From: Cellulosimicrobium terreum
GTDB lineage: Bacteria > Actinomycetota > Actinomycetes > Actinomycetales > Cellulomonadaceae
DNA: 64,000 bases
Reading direction: 5' to 3'
Assembly: GCA_014803435.1 (NCBI GenBank)
Contig: JACYFD010000005.1
Span: 461,049 to 525,048 of the forward strand
The position numbers were made by a program, and so were the translations under genes. This document shows, piece after piece, positions 40,407 through 49,584 of this stretch. Below the pieces are notes generated by a model. That model did no database searches, had not been told where the DNA came from, and saw only the letters and a program-made list of their open reading frames with translations. Numbering within the stretch: the first letter of the stretch is position 1; every line of letters begins with the position of its first letter.

Positions 40407-41209
40407 CCGAGCACACCTCGACCCGCGCCTCGACCACGACCACCACGCCCGCCGGGACCGCGCAGCTCGCCGCCCCGGCGTGGCGCCGCGTGCTCGCCCA
40501 GACGGCGTTCGAGTCGCGCATGATCCTGCGCAACGGCGAGCAGCTCCTCGTGACGATCGCACTGCCCGTCATGCTGCTGCTCGGCCTCGTGCTCACGTCC
40601 TTCGTCGAGCTCGACACCGACGGCGCCACCCGCGTCGACTTCGTCACCCCGGGCGTCCTCGCACTCGCCGTCATGTCGACGGCGTTCACGTCGCAGGCGA
40701 TCGCGACCGCGTTCGACCGGCGCAACGGGGTGCTGCGACTCATGTCGACCACTCCCCTGGGACGCGGCGGGCTGCTCGCCGGCAAGGTGCTCGGTGTCCT
40801 CGCGGTCGAGGTCGTCCAGGTCGTCGTGATCTCGCTGGTGGCGCTGGGTCTCGGATGGTCGCCCGACGTCACCGGGATCCCCGGCGCGCTGCTCGCCGTG
40901 CTCCTCGGGACGGCGGCCTTCACGTCGCTCGCGATGCTCCTGGCCGGGACGCTGCGGGCCGAGGGCGTGCTCGCCGTCGCCAACCTCGTGCTCGTGCTGC
41001 TGACCGTGGGGGGCGGCGTGCTCGTCCCGGCCGAGCAGCTGCCCGGTGTGCTCCAGCACGTCGCCCTGCTGCTCCCCTCCGGCGCTCTCGGCGAGGCAAT
41101 GCGGGGCGCGCTCCTGGACGGGAGCGTCCCGCCCTTCTCCGTCGTCGTCCTGCTGGGCTGGACCGCGGCGCTCGGCTGGGGGGCCGGCAAGCTCTTCCGC
41201 TGGCACTGA
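40403..41209 (+). CDS. ABC-2 type exporter permease
   Basis: A 268-residue protein with six transmembrane helices (first about residues 48-68). Typical ABC-2 parts: DFVTPGVLALAVMSTAFTSQAIATAFDRRNGVLRLMSTTPLGRGGLLAGKVL, and the C-terminal VLVPAEQLPGVLQHVALLLPSGALGEAMRGAL. The Thr-rich first 20 residues are disordered. Its ATG overlaps the ATPase stop (ATGA). Substrate unknown. Confidence 0.9.
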   Translation: MTEHTSTRASTTTTTPAGTAQLAAPAWRRVLAQTAFESRMILRNGEQLLVTIALPVMLLLGLVLTSFVELDTDGATRVDFVTPGVLALAVMSTAFTSQAIATAFDRRNGVLRLMSTTPLGRGGLLAGKVLGVLAVEVVQVVVISLVALGLGWSPDVTGIPGALLAVLLGTAAFTSLAMLLAGTLRAEGVLAVANLVLVLLTVGGGVLVPAEQLPGVLQHVALLLPSGALGEAMRGALLDGSVPPFSVVVLLGWTAALGWGAGKLFRWH

Positions 41210-41253
41210 CCCTCGACCTGGGCCGCTGGGCCACCTGTCGCCACGTGCCGCCG

Positions 41254-43245
41254 CTACTGCCCCCGTGGGGTCTCGCCGGGCTCCCCGGCGACGTCGATCG
41301 GGTCCACGGCCGCCGCGATGTCGTCCGCCGCGTCGGCGACGTCTGCCTCCACCGCGGCCCGCTGCGTCGGGGTCTGCGTCTCCCGGGGGTCGTACCAGTC
41401 CGTGAGCGCCGGGTCGTCGGTGTCCAGCCAGTCGCCGGCCGAGGGCTGGTGCGGCTCGGTCGCGCCGGCCGCGAACACGAAGTCGTCCCCGTGCTCCTCG
41501 ATCGCTTGCGTGACACCGAGCCGGATGGCCTCGCGCGCGTACCGGCGACGGAGAACCAGCGGGTCGCGGGCGAGGTCCTTCGCCCACGCGACCATGACCA
41601 GCATAAGCACGAACGCGAACGGCAGGGCCGTGACGATGACGAGCGCCTGCAACCCGTCCAGCGCCTGCTGGCCGCCGACCAGAAGCATGACGATCGCGAT
41701 CCCCGCGAGACCCAGACCCCACGTGACGGTGACCCCGTGCGAAGGTTCCGGACGACCGCGCTGCGTCAGGCTGCCCATCACGAGAGACGCGCTGTCGGCG
41801 CTCGTGACGAAGAAGATGACGATCGCGATCATCGCGACGATCGCGGTGACCCCGCTGAGCGGGAGCTGGTCGAGCAGCTGGAAGAGCATGTCCTGGGGCG
41901 AGTCCGCCCCGCTGATCCCCGCACCCTCCTGCTCGAACCGCATCGTCGTCCCACCGACGATGCCGAACCACACGAGCGTGATGAGGCTGGGAGCGAGGAT
42001 CACCGTCGTGACGAACTCCCGCAGGGTGCGGCCACGGCTGATCTTCGCGACGAAGATGCCGACGAACGGTGTCCACGAGACCCACCATGCCCAGTAGTAC
42101 GTCGTCCACGTGTCCATGAACACCTGCGCGTCGTCGCTCGTCGCCGAGCTCTGGGCGAGCAGCGTGAAGGTGTCGCCGACGAAGGTCGCGAGCGCGCTCG
42201 GGACGAAGGCGAGCAGGAACGCCGTCGGGCCCACGACGAGCACGAACAGGCCGAGCAGCCCGGTCATGACCATGTTCGTGTTCGACAGCGCCCGGATGCC
42301 GCGCTTGATGCCGGACACGGCAGAGACGATGAACACGACGGTGAGCACGCAGATGATCGCGACGATCGAGCCGTTGCCGAGCGGGCCGATACCCGCCACG
42401 AGCTCCAGCCCACGACCGATCTGCAGGGCGCCGATGCCGAGCGAGACGGCGGTGCCGAACAGCGTGACGATGATCGCCGCGACGTCGATCACCGCGCCGG
42501 CCCACCCGTGCGTCCGCGCGCCGAAGATCGGTTCGAGGAGCGCGGACATCAGCGGGCTGCGCCCCTTGCGGTACGCCGCGTACGCGATCGCCCCGCCGAC
42601 GAGCGCGTAGTACGACCACGCCATCGGACCCCAGTGAAACATCGTCTGCGCGGTCGCCGCCATCATCGCCGGGTTCGACCCGGGCGAGAGGTCCGCGAAC
42701 GCGGGCGGCAGGTCGAGGAAGTACGTGAGCGGCTCGTACGGGCCGAAGAACAGCAGGCCGATGCCCATCCCCGCCGCGAACAGCATCGCGATCCACGACG
42801 TCCGCGAGAACTCGGGCTTCTCGTCGTCGCGGCCGAGCCGGATCGACCCGTAGCGCCCGTACCCGAGCCACAGCATGAACCCGAAGACGACGACGGTCAG
42901 CAGGGAGAACATCCACCCGAACGAGCTCGACACCCAGCCGAGCGCCGCCGCCGAGGCCACCGTGAGCGAGTCCGTGGCGACGATCCCCCACACGATGAAC
43001 GCGCCCGTGAGCAGCCCCGCGACGACGAACACCGCCCGGTCGGTCGAGAAGTCCTTGCCGGTGTCCTCCACCCCGATGCCCGGAAGCAGCGCGGGGTGGG
43101 ACAGGGACGGGCTCGTCGTCTCGCGCAGGACGCGCCGCGGCGGGTCCGTCACACGACGCACCAGCCGACGCGTCCGGGACTCGTCGCGCTCCTGCCCGGT
43201 GCGCTGCGCTGCGGCGGGATCGGGCGGGGTGCGTTGGTCGACCAT
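41254..43245 (-). CDS. BCCT-family glycine betaine/choline transporter
   Basis: A 663-residue secondary transporter with twelve helices (about residues 70-560). Family motifs: MGIGLLFFGPYEPLTYFLDLPP, the Trp-rich substrate-box helix DTWTTYYWAWWVSWTPFVGIFVAKISRGRTLREF, and VTSADSASLVMGSL. The 65-residue N-terminus is charged and the 100-residue C-terminus acidic, where BetP-type proteins sense osmotic stress. Imports betaine, choline or ectoine with Na+. It sits convergently between the ABC permease and heme A synthase, breaking the mycobacterial order. Stop codon TAG. No gene for betaine synthesis is near. Confidence 0.93.
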   Translation of the reverse strand: MVDQRTPPDPAAAQRTGQERDESRTRRLVRRVTDPPRRVLRETTSPSLSHPALLPGIGVEDTGKDFSTDRAVFVVAGLLTGAFIVWGIVATDSLTVASAAALGWVSSSFGWMFSLLTVVVFGFMLWLGYGRYGSIRLGRDDEKPEFSRTSWIAMLFAAGMGIGLLFFGPYEPLTYFLDLPPAFADLSPGSNPAMMAATAQTMFHWGPMAWSYYALVGGAIAYAAYRKGRSPLMSALLEPIFGARTHGWAGAVIDVAAIIVTLFGTAVSLGIGALQIGRGLELVAGIGPLGNGSIVAIICVLTVVFIVSAVSGIKRGIRALSNTNMVMTGLLGLFVLVVGPTAFLLAFVPSALATFVGDTFTLLAQSSATSDDAQVFMDTWTTYYWAWWVSWTPFVGIFVAKISRGRTLREFVTTVILAPSLITLVWFGIVGGTTMRFEQEGAGISGADSPQDMLFQLLDQLPLSGVTAIVAMIAIVIFFVTSADSASLVMGSLTQRGRPEPSHGVTVTWGLGLAGIAIVMLLVGGQQALDGLQALVIVTALPFAFVLMLVMVAWAKDLARDPLVLRRRYAREAIRLGVTQAIEEHGDDFVFAAGATEPHQPSAGDWLDTDDPALTDWYDPRETQTPTQRAAVEADVADAADDIAAAVDPIDVAGEPGETPRGQ

Positions 43246-43370
43246 GGTCCGCCACGCTATCGAGGCACCAGGGTCCACGCCCGGCGACAAGTCGGTCCCA
43301 CCTCGCCCGGTGCCGCCGATCTCACACCCTGCCCGACGCCGCGCGGCCCGGTCCGACGGTCGGCGCCCGA

Positions 43371-43376
43371 TACCGT
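43371..43376 (+). promoter_or_regulatory. -10 box of ctaA
   Basis: TACCGT, six bases before the GTG at 43383: leaderless arrangement. Confidence 0.5.
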
Positions 43377-43382
43377 AGTGGG

Positions 43383-44306
43383 GTGACCAGCACGAGCCCG
43401 ACGATCCCCCGATCCGGCCGCCCGGACCGACTGGCGCCGCTGCGCCGCTGGACCCGGCCGGTCCTGCTCGCCAACCTCGCCGCGCAGATCGGCATCATCG
43501 TGACGGGCGGTGCCGTGCGCCTCACCGGCTCGGGGCTCGGGTGCTCCACGTGGCCGCAGTGCGAGCCCGGCCAGTTCACGGCGACGTTCCACCCCGAGAC
43601 GACCTACCACCAGTTCGTCGAGTTCGGGAACCGCACGCTCACGGGCGTGCTCTCGATCATCGCCGTGGCGGTGCTCGTGCTGGTGTGGACGGACCGGTCG
43701 CGTGCGCTGTCGTACCGGCTGCTGGGCGTCGTCCCCCTGGTCGGGGTCGCCACGCAGGCCCTGATCGGGGGCGTCATCGTCCTGCTCCACCTGCACCCGG
43801 CGTGGGTCTCGGTGCACTTCGTCGTGTCGGCCGCCCTCGTGTCCGTCTCCCTCCTGCTCCTGCACCGTTCGGGCGAGGGCGACGGCCCGGCGGTGGCGAC
43901 GGTCGCACCGCGCACCCGTGCGCTCGCCTGGGCCCTGGCGGTGCTCACCGCGGTCGTCGTGGTGCTGGGCGTGGTCGTCACGGGTGCCGGCCCGCACAGC
44001 GGCGACGAGGAGGTCGGCTACCGCCTCGCGGTGGACCCCGCGCTCATGAGCAGGCTCCACGCGGCCGCCGTCTGGGTCTTCGTCGCGGTCCTGGTCGTCT
44101 ACCTCGTGAGCGTCCGTCGCGCCCCGCAACAGGTGCGGCGTGCGGCCTGGATCCTGCTCGTGATCACGCTCGCCCAGGGCCTGATCGGGTATGTGCAGTA
44201 CTTCACGGGGCTCCCCGCGCTGCTCGTCGGGCTGCACATGCTCGGCTCGGCGCTCCTCGTGGCCGGTACGACGCGCGTCCTGCTCACCACGCGCACGCGT
44301 GCGTGA
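43383..44306 (+). CDS. ctaA: Heme A synthase (COX15/CtaA)
   Basis: A 307-residue membrane enzyme with eight helices, which oxidises heme O to heme A for cytochrome aa3 oxidase. Motifs: GGAVRLTGSGLGCSTWPQC with the paired cysteines of the first extracytoplasmic loop, HQFVEFGNRTLTG (heme His), AWVSVHFVVSAALV and RLHAAAVW / GLHMLGSALL (further His ligands). VVTGAGPHSGD marks the second half of the duplicated fold. Start: GTG directly after a -10 box. ctaB is not in the window. Confidence 0.93.
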   Translation: MTSTSPTIPRSGRPDRLAPLRRWTRPVLLANLAAQIGIIVTGGAVRLTGSGLGCSTWPQCEPGQFTATFHPETTYHQFVEFGNRTLTGVLSIIAVAVLVLVWTDRSRALSYRLLGVVPLVGVATQALIGGVIVLLHLHPAWVSVHFVVSAALVSVSLLLLHRSGEGDGPAVATVAPRTRALAWALAVLTAVVVVLGVVVTGAGPHSGDEEVGYRLAVDPALMSRLHAAAVWVFVAVLVVYLVSVRRAPQQVRRAAWILLVITLAQGLIGYVQYFTGLPALLVGLHMLGSALLVAGTTRVLLTTRTRA

Positions 44307-44330
44307 CGGCCTGTGACAGTGCGGTGACAG
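44303..44330 (+). promoter_or_regulatory. Three direct repeats upstream of drrAB, SARP-like box
   Basis: GTGACGG (44303-44309), GTGACAG (44313-44319) and GTGACAG (44324-44330). The last two are 11 bp apart start to start, about one helical turn, with 4-bp spacing; the first is 10 bp away and overlaps the ctaA stop. A TAGCAG hexamer follows at 44336. An inverted copy (GTCACAG) lies at 44355-44361. SARP regulators typically bind heptamers repeated every 11 bp, and a BTAD regulator gene lies at the far side of drrAB. Confidence 0.6.
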
Positions 44331-44417
44331 TGCCGTAGCAGCGGCGGGCACACCGTCACAGGGACGTGCAAGGACGCCGTCCCATCCTGGTCGAGAACCC
44401 ACCGACCAGGAGGCACC

Positions 44418-45398
44418 ATGACCATCCCCGCCATCGAGGCCCGAGGCCTCGTCAAGGTCTTCGGCGACAACCGCGCCGTCGACGGCGTGGACCTCACCGT
44501 CCAGACCGGCACCGTGTACGGCGTCCTCGGCCCCAACGGGGCCGGCAAGACCACGGCCGTCCGGATGCTCGCGACCTTGCTGCGCCCGGACGCCGGCGAG
44601 GCCCGCGTGTTCGGGCACGACGTCGTCACCGAGGCGCAGGTCGTCCGTCAGCTCATCGGGATGACCGGGCAGTACGCGTCCGTCGACGAGAACCTCAGCG
44701 CGACCGAGAACCTCGTGATCTTCGCGCGGCTGCTCGGCCTGTCCGGCAGCGCCGCGCGCGCCAAGTCCGCCGAGCTGCTCGAGGCCTTCGGCCTCAGCGC
44801 CGCGGCCGCGCGCCCGCTCAAGCACTTCTCCGGCGGGATGCGCCGTCGGCTCGACCTCGCAGCCAGCCTCATCGCGCAACCACCGCTCATCTTCCTCGAC
44901 GAGCCCACCACCGGGCTCGACCCGCGCACCCGCGCACAGATGTGGGACACCATCCGCGAGCTCGTCGCGAGCGGTTCCACCGTCCTGCTCACCACCCAGT
45001 ACCTCGACGAGGCCGACCAGCTCGCCGACCGCATCGCCGTGATCGACCAGGGTCGTGTCGTGGCAGAGGGCACCGCCGACGAGCTGAAGGACACCGTCGG
45101 CAGCCAATCCCTGCAGCTGACGATCGCCGACCCGGCCGACGTCGCGACCGCCGTCGTGCTCGTGGAACAGGTGTTCGGCGCCCCCGCGACCCTCTCGCCC
45201 GAGGCACGACGCGTCACGGTCCCCGTCACGGGACCGGGCGCCGTGACCGACCTGCTCGTGCGCCTGCGCGAGGAGCAGATCGACGTCTCGGCGCTGAGCA
45301 TGGACAAGCCGAGCCTCGACGAGGTCTTCCTCACCCTCACCGGCCACGGCGTCGAGGACGCCGACCTCGCCAGCACCGCACGAGAGGCGGCGGCATGA
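44418..45398 (+). CDS. DrrA-type drug exporter ATP-binding protein
   Basis: A 326-residue ATPase of the daunorubicin-resistance group. Walker A GPNGAGKTTAVRML (about 38), signature FSGGMRRRLDLA, Walker B LIFLDEPTTGLDPR, and the TQYLDEADQLAD switch typical of DrrA. The C-terminal domain (about 225-326) ends KPSLDEVFLTLTGHGVEDA, the DrrA C-terminal motif. Start: ATG after CAGGAGG. Exports a hydrophobic compound together with the permease. Controlled perhaps by the repeats in front. Confidence 0.92.
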   Translation: MTIPAIEARGLVKVFGDNRAVDGVDLTVQTGTVYGVLGPNGAGKTTAVRMLATLLRPDAGEARVFGHDVVTEAQVVRQLIGMTGQYASVDENLSATENLVIFARLLGLSGSAARAKSAELLEAFGLSAAAARPLKHFSGGMRRRLDLAASLIAQPPLIFLDEPTTGLDPRTRAQMWDTIRELVASGSTVLLTTQYLDEADQLADRIAVIDQGRVVAEGTADELKDTVGSQSLQLTIADPADVATAVVLVEQVFGAPATLSPEARRVTVPVTGPGAVTDLLVRLREEQIDVSALSMDKPSLDEVFLTLTGHGVEDADLASTAREAAA

Positions 45399-46258
45399 CC
45401 ATGACCACCACGACCATTCCCGCACCCACCTCGTCGTCGGCGCCAGCACGAGCGATGATCCAGGCCGGTGCCGAGCGCGAGCTGTCCAACCGCACGTCGG
45501 CCCGCCAGGCGTTCGAGCACACCCTCACCATGGCCCGTCGCGGCCTGCTCAAGATCCGCCGCACGCCCGAGCAGCTCTTCGACGTCACCCTCATGCCCAT
45601 CATCTTCACCGTGATGTTCACGTTCATCTTCGGCGGTGCGGTCTCCGGCGACGTCACGAGCTACCTGCCCGTGATCATCCCCGGCGTGCTCGTCCAGACC
45701 GTGATCTCGGCGTCGACCGTCACCGGGACGCAGCTGCGCGAGGACATGGACAAGGGCGTGTTCGACCGCTTCCGGTCCCTGCCCATCGCCCGCATCGCCC
45801 CGCTGACCGGCGCGCTGCTCGCCGACACCGTCCGCTACACGATCGCGACGGTCGTGACCTTCGCGGTCGGCTACGCGCTCGGGTTCCGTCCTGAGGCCGG
45901 GTTCGGCTCGATCGTCCCCGCCGCGCTGCTCGTCATCGTCTTCGCCTGGTGCATCAGCTGGATCTTCGCCTTCTTCGGCGTCATCGCCCGGTCCGCCTCG
46001 AGCGTCCAGGGCATCTCGATGATGGTCGTCATGCCGCTGACCTTCCTGTCCAACGCGTTCGTCCCGGCGGACACGATGCCGGGCTGGCTGCAGGGCTTCG
46101 TCGACGTCAACCCCGTCTCCCACGTCGTGACGGCGGTGCGAGAGCTCACGGCCCTGGGCACGGTCGGCTCGGACGCCATGTGGTCGCTCGTCGGCGCCGC
46201 GGCGGTCGTCGCCGTGTTCGCCCCGCTCACGGTCCGGGCCTACATGCGCAAGGCCTGA
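45395..46258 (+). CDS. DrrB-type drug exporter permease
   Basis: A 287-residue ABC-2 permease with six helices (first about residues 62-84). ISASTVTGTQLREDMDKGVFDRFRSLPIARIAPLTGALLAD is the coupling region typical of DrrB. LSNAFVPADTMPGWLQGFVDVNPVSHVVTAVREL is the family C-terminal signature. The N-terminal 45 residues are soluble. Its ATG overlaps drrA (ATGA). Ends 17 bases from the convergent regulator gene. Confidence 0.92.
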   Translation: MTMTTTTIPAPTSSSAPARAMIQAGAERELSNRTSARQAFEHTLTMARRGLLKIRRTPEQLFDVTLMPIIFTVMFTFIFGGAVSGDVTSYLPVIIPGVLVQTVISASTVTGTQLREDMDKGVFDRFRSLPIARIAPLTGALLADTVRYTIATVVTFAVGYALGFRPEAGFGSIVPAALLVIVFAWCISWIFAFFGVIARSASSVQGISMMVVMPLTFLSNAFVPADTMPGWLQGFVDVNPVSHVVTAVRELTALGTVGSDAMWSLVGAAAVVAVFAPLTVRAYMRKA

Positions 46259-46275
46259 CACACCGCGCCGCACCG

Positions 46276-49200
46276 TCAGGCGTTCTCGCCCCGCCCCTCG
46301 GACCGCTCGAGCACCTCGAGCACCCGGGGGGCGAGGTCGTCGTGCCTGACGGCGTCGACCTCCTCCCGTGCCCGACGCACCACGTCCTCGCCCGCGGTAG
46401 CCCGCACGAGCCCCCACACGGTGTCGTGCCGCAGGCACGGCAGGTCCTGGCGGGACCCCATCCGCTCGGCGAGCGCGATGAGCAGGGCGCCGTGCGCGAC
46501 GTCGGGCCCCATGGTCCCCCCGGGGCCGACGGCGAGCTGCGCGCCGAGCGCGACCACGACCGTGCCCATGACCGGCAGGTCGGAGAACGTCGGCCGCCGG
46601 TCCCGCTCGACGCCCATCCGTTCGCGCAGGCGCGCGGCCGCCTCCGCAGCCCGGGGCGAGCCCGCCGCCACCAGGTGGGCCGTCCAGGCCGCGACGACCA
46701 TGAGGTACCAGGGCGACATCCGCTCCGTGACGTCGAACCCGCTGGCGGCCTGCTCGTACAGCGCGAGCGCCGCATCGATGTCGCCGCGCAGCGCGGCGAC
46801 CTCCGCGCGAGCCATCGACACCGTGGAGCGGACGTCCGCGGGGGACGTCGGCCGCGACGCACCCTCCATCGCCGCAAGGGCGCGCTCGGCGCGATCGAGC
46901 TCGCCGATCGAGACCGCCGCCGACAGCTCGACCCAGTCGAGCTGCTGCAACGCCCCCGCGGCGCCCAGTGCGACGAGGTCCGGCCGGGCGAGCCGCGTCC
47001 AGCGCTCAGCCTCGGCCGCGTCGCCTGCCTCGCTCGCGCACGAGGCGAGGAACATCGTGCTCATCGCTCGCGACATCACGTCCCCCCGCGCGACCGCGAG
47101 CTCATGCGTTCGCAGGGCCCACACCCTCGTCTCGGCCATGCGGCCATCGTTCTCGGTCGTCTGCGCCGTCATGAAGCAAGCGAGCAGGACGACGACAGGG
47201 TCCTCGTCGTCCCGCAGGCGCTCGAGCATCGCCGGGAGCTCGCCAGGGCTCCTCAGCAGGAGAAGGCCGACGAACGCGCGCGTGCGGTGGCCCACCCCGT
47301 CCCGTCGCAGGAGCCGGCGCAACCGGCCGAGCGAACGTGCCGAGCTCTCGGGACGCCCGAACGCTGCGCTGGCCGCGCCCACGGCGAGGGCGAGCACCGT
47401 CGCCTGCACGTCCTCGTCCGGGACCGTCCAACCCGTGACCACCTCGAGCACCGTCCCGGTCAGCCCGGCTGCCTGGTCCTCGGCCCCCCGCATCGCCCAG
47501 ACCGCGGCGAGCGCGACGAACACGCGGACCACGACCGCGGGGTCCTCCGCCCGGACCGCCTGTCGCAGTGCGAACAGCAGGTTGTCCTGCTCCCCGTGCA
47601 GCTCGGCGAGCGCCGCGACCTGGTCGCCACCGACCAGGTCCTCGGCCCGTCGCTGCGCCAGCCGAGCAGCCCACCGCCCGACGGCACCGCGCGCCTCGTC
47701 CTCGATGCCCGACTCCGCGAGCCGGAGCGCCCCGAACTCGCGCACCGTCTCGAGCATGCGGTAGCGCGTGCCGCTCTCGAGGTCGGTGACCGTGAGGAGC
47801 GACTGTGTGACCAGACCGTCGAGCGCGTCGAGCACCTCCCAGGGACCCATCCCCGCGACCTGGGCGACCTCCTGCGCGGTCGCGGCGGTGAAGCCGTCCG
47901 GGAGCAGGCACGTGCGCCGCAGGAGGTCCTGCTCGTCCGGGTGCAGGAGCTGCCAGCTCCACTCGATGACCGCTTCGAGCGTCCGGTGCCGCTCCGGAGC
48001 GAGACGGTCCCCGGAACGCAGCAGCGTGAAGCGTTCGTCGAGGTGGCGTTCGACGTCCTCGACGCTCAGCGTGCGCACCCGCGCAGCGGCGAGCTCGATC
48101 GCCAGCGGCAGCCCGTCGAGCCGGTCGCAGAGCCGGGCGACGACGTCGACGGGGAGCGATGCACCGGGCCGGGCCGCCCGCGCACGATCGGTGAAGAGCC
48201 GCACGGCGGGCCCACGGCCGTCGTCGGCCTCCAACGGCGCGAGGGGGAACACCTGCTCCCCCGGCACGCGCAGCGGTGCCCGGCTCGTGGTGAGGACGCG
48301 CAGACCGGTACGGGCCGCGAGCAGCTCCGAGACCCAGCGCGCGGCACCCCCGGCGACGTGCTCGCAGTTGTCGAGCACCAGCAGCGTCGCGCGACCACGC
48401 AGCCGCTCCTGGACCTGGGCTGCGAGCTCGGGCACCGCGAGGCGGTCGACGAGCCGGCCCGTCTGCCCCGGGGACGAGATCCCGAGGCCGTCGGCCAGTG
48501 CGACGAGCACGTCGGCGTCCTCGCGCACCCCGGCGAGCTCGACGATGGCGACCAGGTCGCTCGAACCGTCCGTGCTCGCATACCGCGCGACCTCGTGCAC
48601 GACACGGGTCTTGCCGAGCCCTCCCGGGCCGAGGACCGTGACGAGCCGGGACCGGGCGAGGGAGTGCGCGATCGCCTGGACCGCCTCGTCCCGTCCGACG
48701 AGCGGGTCGGGTGCGGCGCGCACGCCGCGGACCTCCACGGGCCGCGGGGTCGGCGGTGCAGCGGGCTGCCGCACTGCCGTCCTGCTCGACATCGCGGAGA
48801 CCGGTTGGGCGCTGAGGTCCGCGGCGGCGCGCTCGAGCGCCGGCCCGGGGTCCGTACCCAGGTCGCGGACGAGCGCGTGCCGCACGCGCGTGTAGGTGGC
48901 GACCGCCTCCTCGCGGCGGCCGGTGGCGACGAGCGCCCCCATGAGATCCAGTGCGGCCGCCTCGTCGGTCTCGTCCCTGTCGAGCGCCTCGCTCGCGAGC
49001 CGCACGACCGTCGCGTGGTCACCCGCGCGGGCAGCCGCGGCCCGCCATGCGTTCGTCAGCTCGTCGCGGAGCCGTGCCGCCTCTGCGCGCAACGCGTGCC
49101 CGACGGCATCGGGCACCTCCGCACCCGGCTCGTCCCCCTCCCACAGCTCGAGCGCCGCGCGGACCGTGCCCGCGACGTCGGCCGCCGCGCCCGTCCCGTC

Positions 49201-49584
49201 GGCCGAGGCGGACCGGGCGACGGCCAGGGCGTGTCGCGCCCGGTCGAGGTCGCTCGGCACGCCGAGGGCGTACCCGCCTGCGCGCGAGACGAGGACCCCC
49301 GGCGCGCTGTCCCGGCGCAGCCGCGACACGAGGCTCTGCAACGCGGCGCGCGGGTCCCGGGGCGCACCAGGCCCCCACAGGTCGTCGACAAGTGCTCCGA
49401 CGCTGACCTGGCGGCCGCCGGCGAGCGCGAGCGCGACGACGAGTGCCACCGCACGCGATCCTCTCGGGGCGACCGGTGTACCGCCGGGGCCGGGCACGCG
49501 CACGGGTCCCAGCACACGGACCAGCGGTACGGGAGGTTCGGGAGGAGCTCCGGCTGGTTCCAGGTCGGCCACGTCGAGGAACAC
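46276..49584 (-). CDS. BTAD / NB-ARC (AfsR/SARP-like) transcriptional regulator
   Basis: A 1102-residue signalling ATPase. Residues 18-100 form an OmpR-like winged helix (VRVLGPVRVPGPGGTPVAPRGSRA ... LQSLVSRLRRD); residues 105-260 form the bacterial transcriptional activator domain (ELWEGDEPGAEVPDAV ... LGTDPGPAL). The NB-ARC/STAND ATPase has its P-loop LGPGGLGKTRVV near residue 315 and TLLVLDNCEHV (Walker B) near 395, then GLPLAIELAAARVR. The last 450 residues are TPR-like helices. AfsR/SARP proteins activate secondary-metabolite or export genes by binding direct repeats. The GTG start shares one base with the stop of the SUMF1-like gene (TAGTG). Its convergent neighbour is drrAB, whose promoter holds such repeats. 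Confidence 0.88.
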   Translation of the reverse strand: MFLDVADLEPAGAPPEPPVPLVRVLGPVRVPGPGGTPVAPRGSRAVALVVALALAGGRQVSVGALVDDLWGPGAPRDPRAALQSLVSRLRRDSAPGVLVSRAGGYALGVPSDLDRARHALAVARSASADGTGAAADVAGTVRAALELWEGDEPGAEVPDAVGHALRAEAARLRDELTNAWRAAAARAGDHATVVRLASEALDRDETDEAAALDLMGALVATGRREEAVATYTRVRHALVRDLGTDPGPALERAAADLSAQPVSAMSSRTAVRQPAAPPTPRPVEVRGVRAAPDPLVGRDEAVQAIAHSLARSRLVTVLGPGGLGKTRVVHEVARYASTDGSSDLVAIVELAGVREDADVLVALADGLGISSPGQTGRLVDRLAVPELAAQVQERLRGRATLLVLDNCEHVAGGAARWVSELLAARTGLRVLTTSRAPLRVPGEQVFPLAPLEADDGRGPAVRLFTDRARAARPGASLPVDVVARLCDRLDGLPLAIELAAARVRTLSVEDVERHLDERFTLLRSGDRLAPERHRTLEAVIEWSWQLLHPDEQDLLRRTCLLPDGFTAATAQEVAQVAGMGPWEVLDALDGLVTQSLLTVTDLESGTRYRMLETVREFGALRLAESGIEDEARGAVGRWAARLAQRRAEDLVGGDQVAALAELHGEQDNLLFALRQAVRAEDPAVVVRVFVALAAVWAMRGAEDQAAGLTGTVLEVVTGWTVPDEDVQATVLALAVGAASAAFGRPESSARSLGRLRRLLRRDGVGHRTRAFVGLLLLRSPGELPAMLERLRDDEDPVVVLLACFMTAQTTENDGRMAETRVWALRTHELAVARGDVMSRAMSTMFLASCASEAGDAAEAERWTRLARPDLVALGAAGALQQLDWVELSAAVSIGELDRAERALAAMEGASRPTSPADVRSTVSMARAEVAALRGDIDAALALYEQAASGFDVTERMSPWYLMVVAAWTAHLVAAGSPRAAEAAARLRERMGVERDRRPTFSDLPVMGTVVVALGAQLAVGPGGTMGPDVAHGALLIALAERMGSRQDLPCLRHDTVWGLVRATAGEDVVRRAREEVDAVRHDDLAPRVLEVLERSEGRGENA

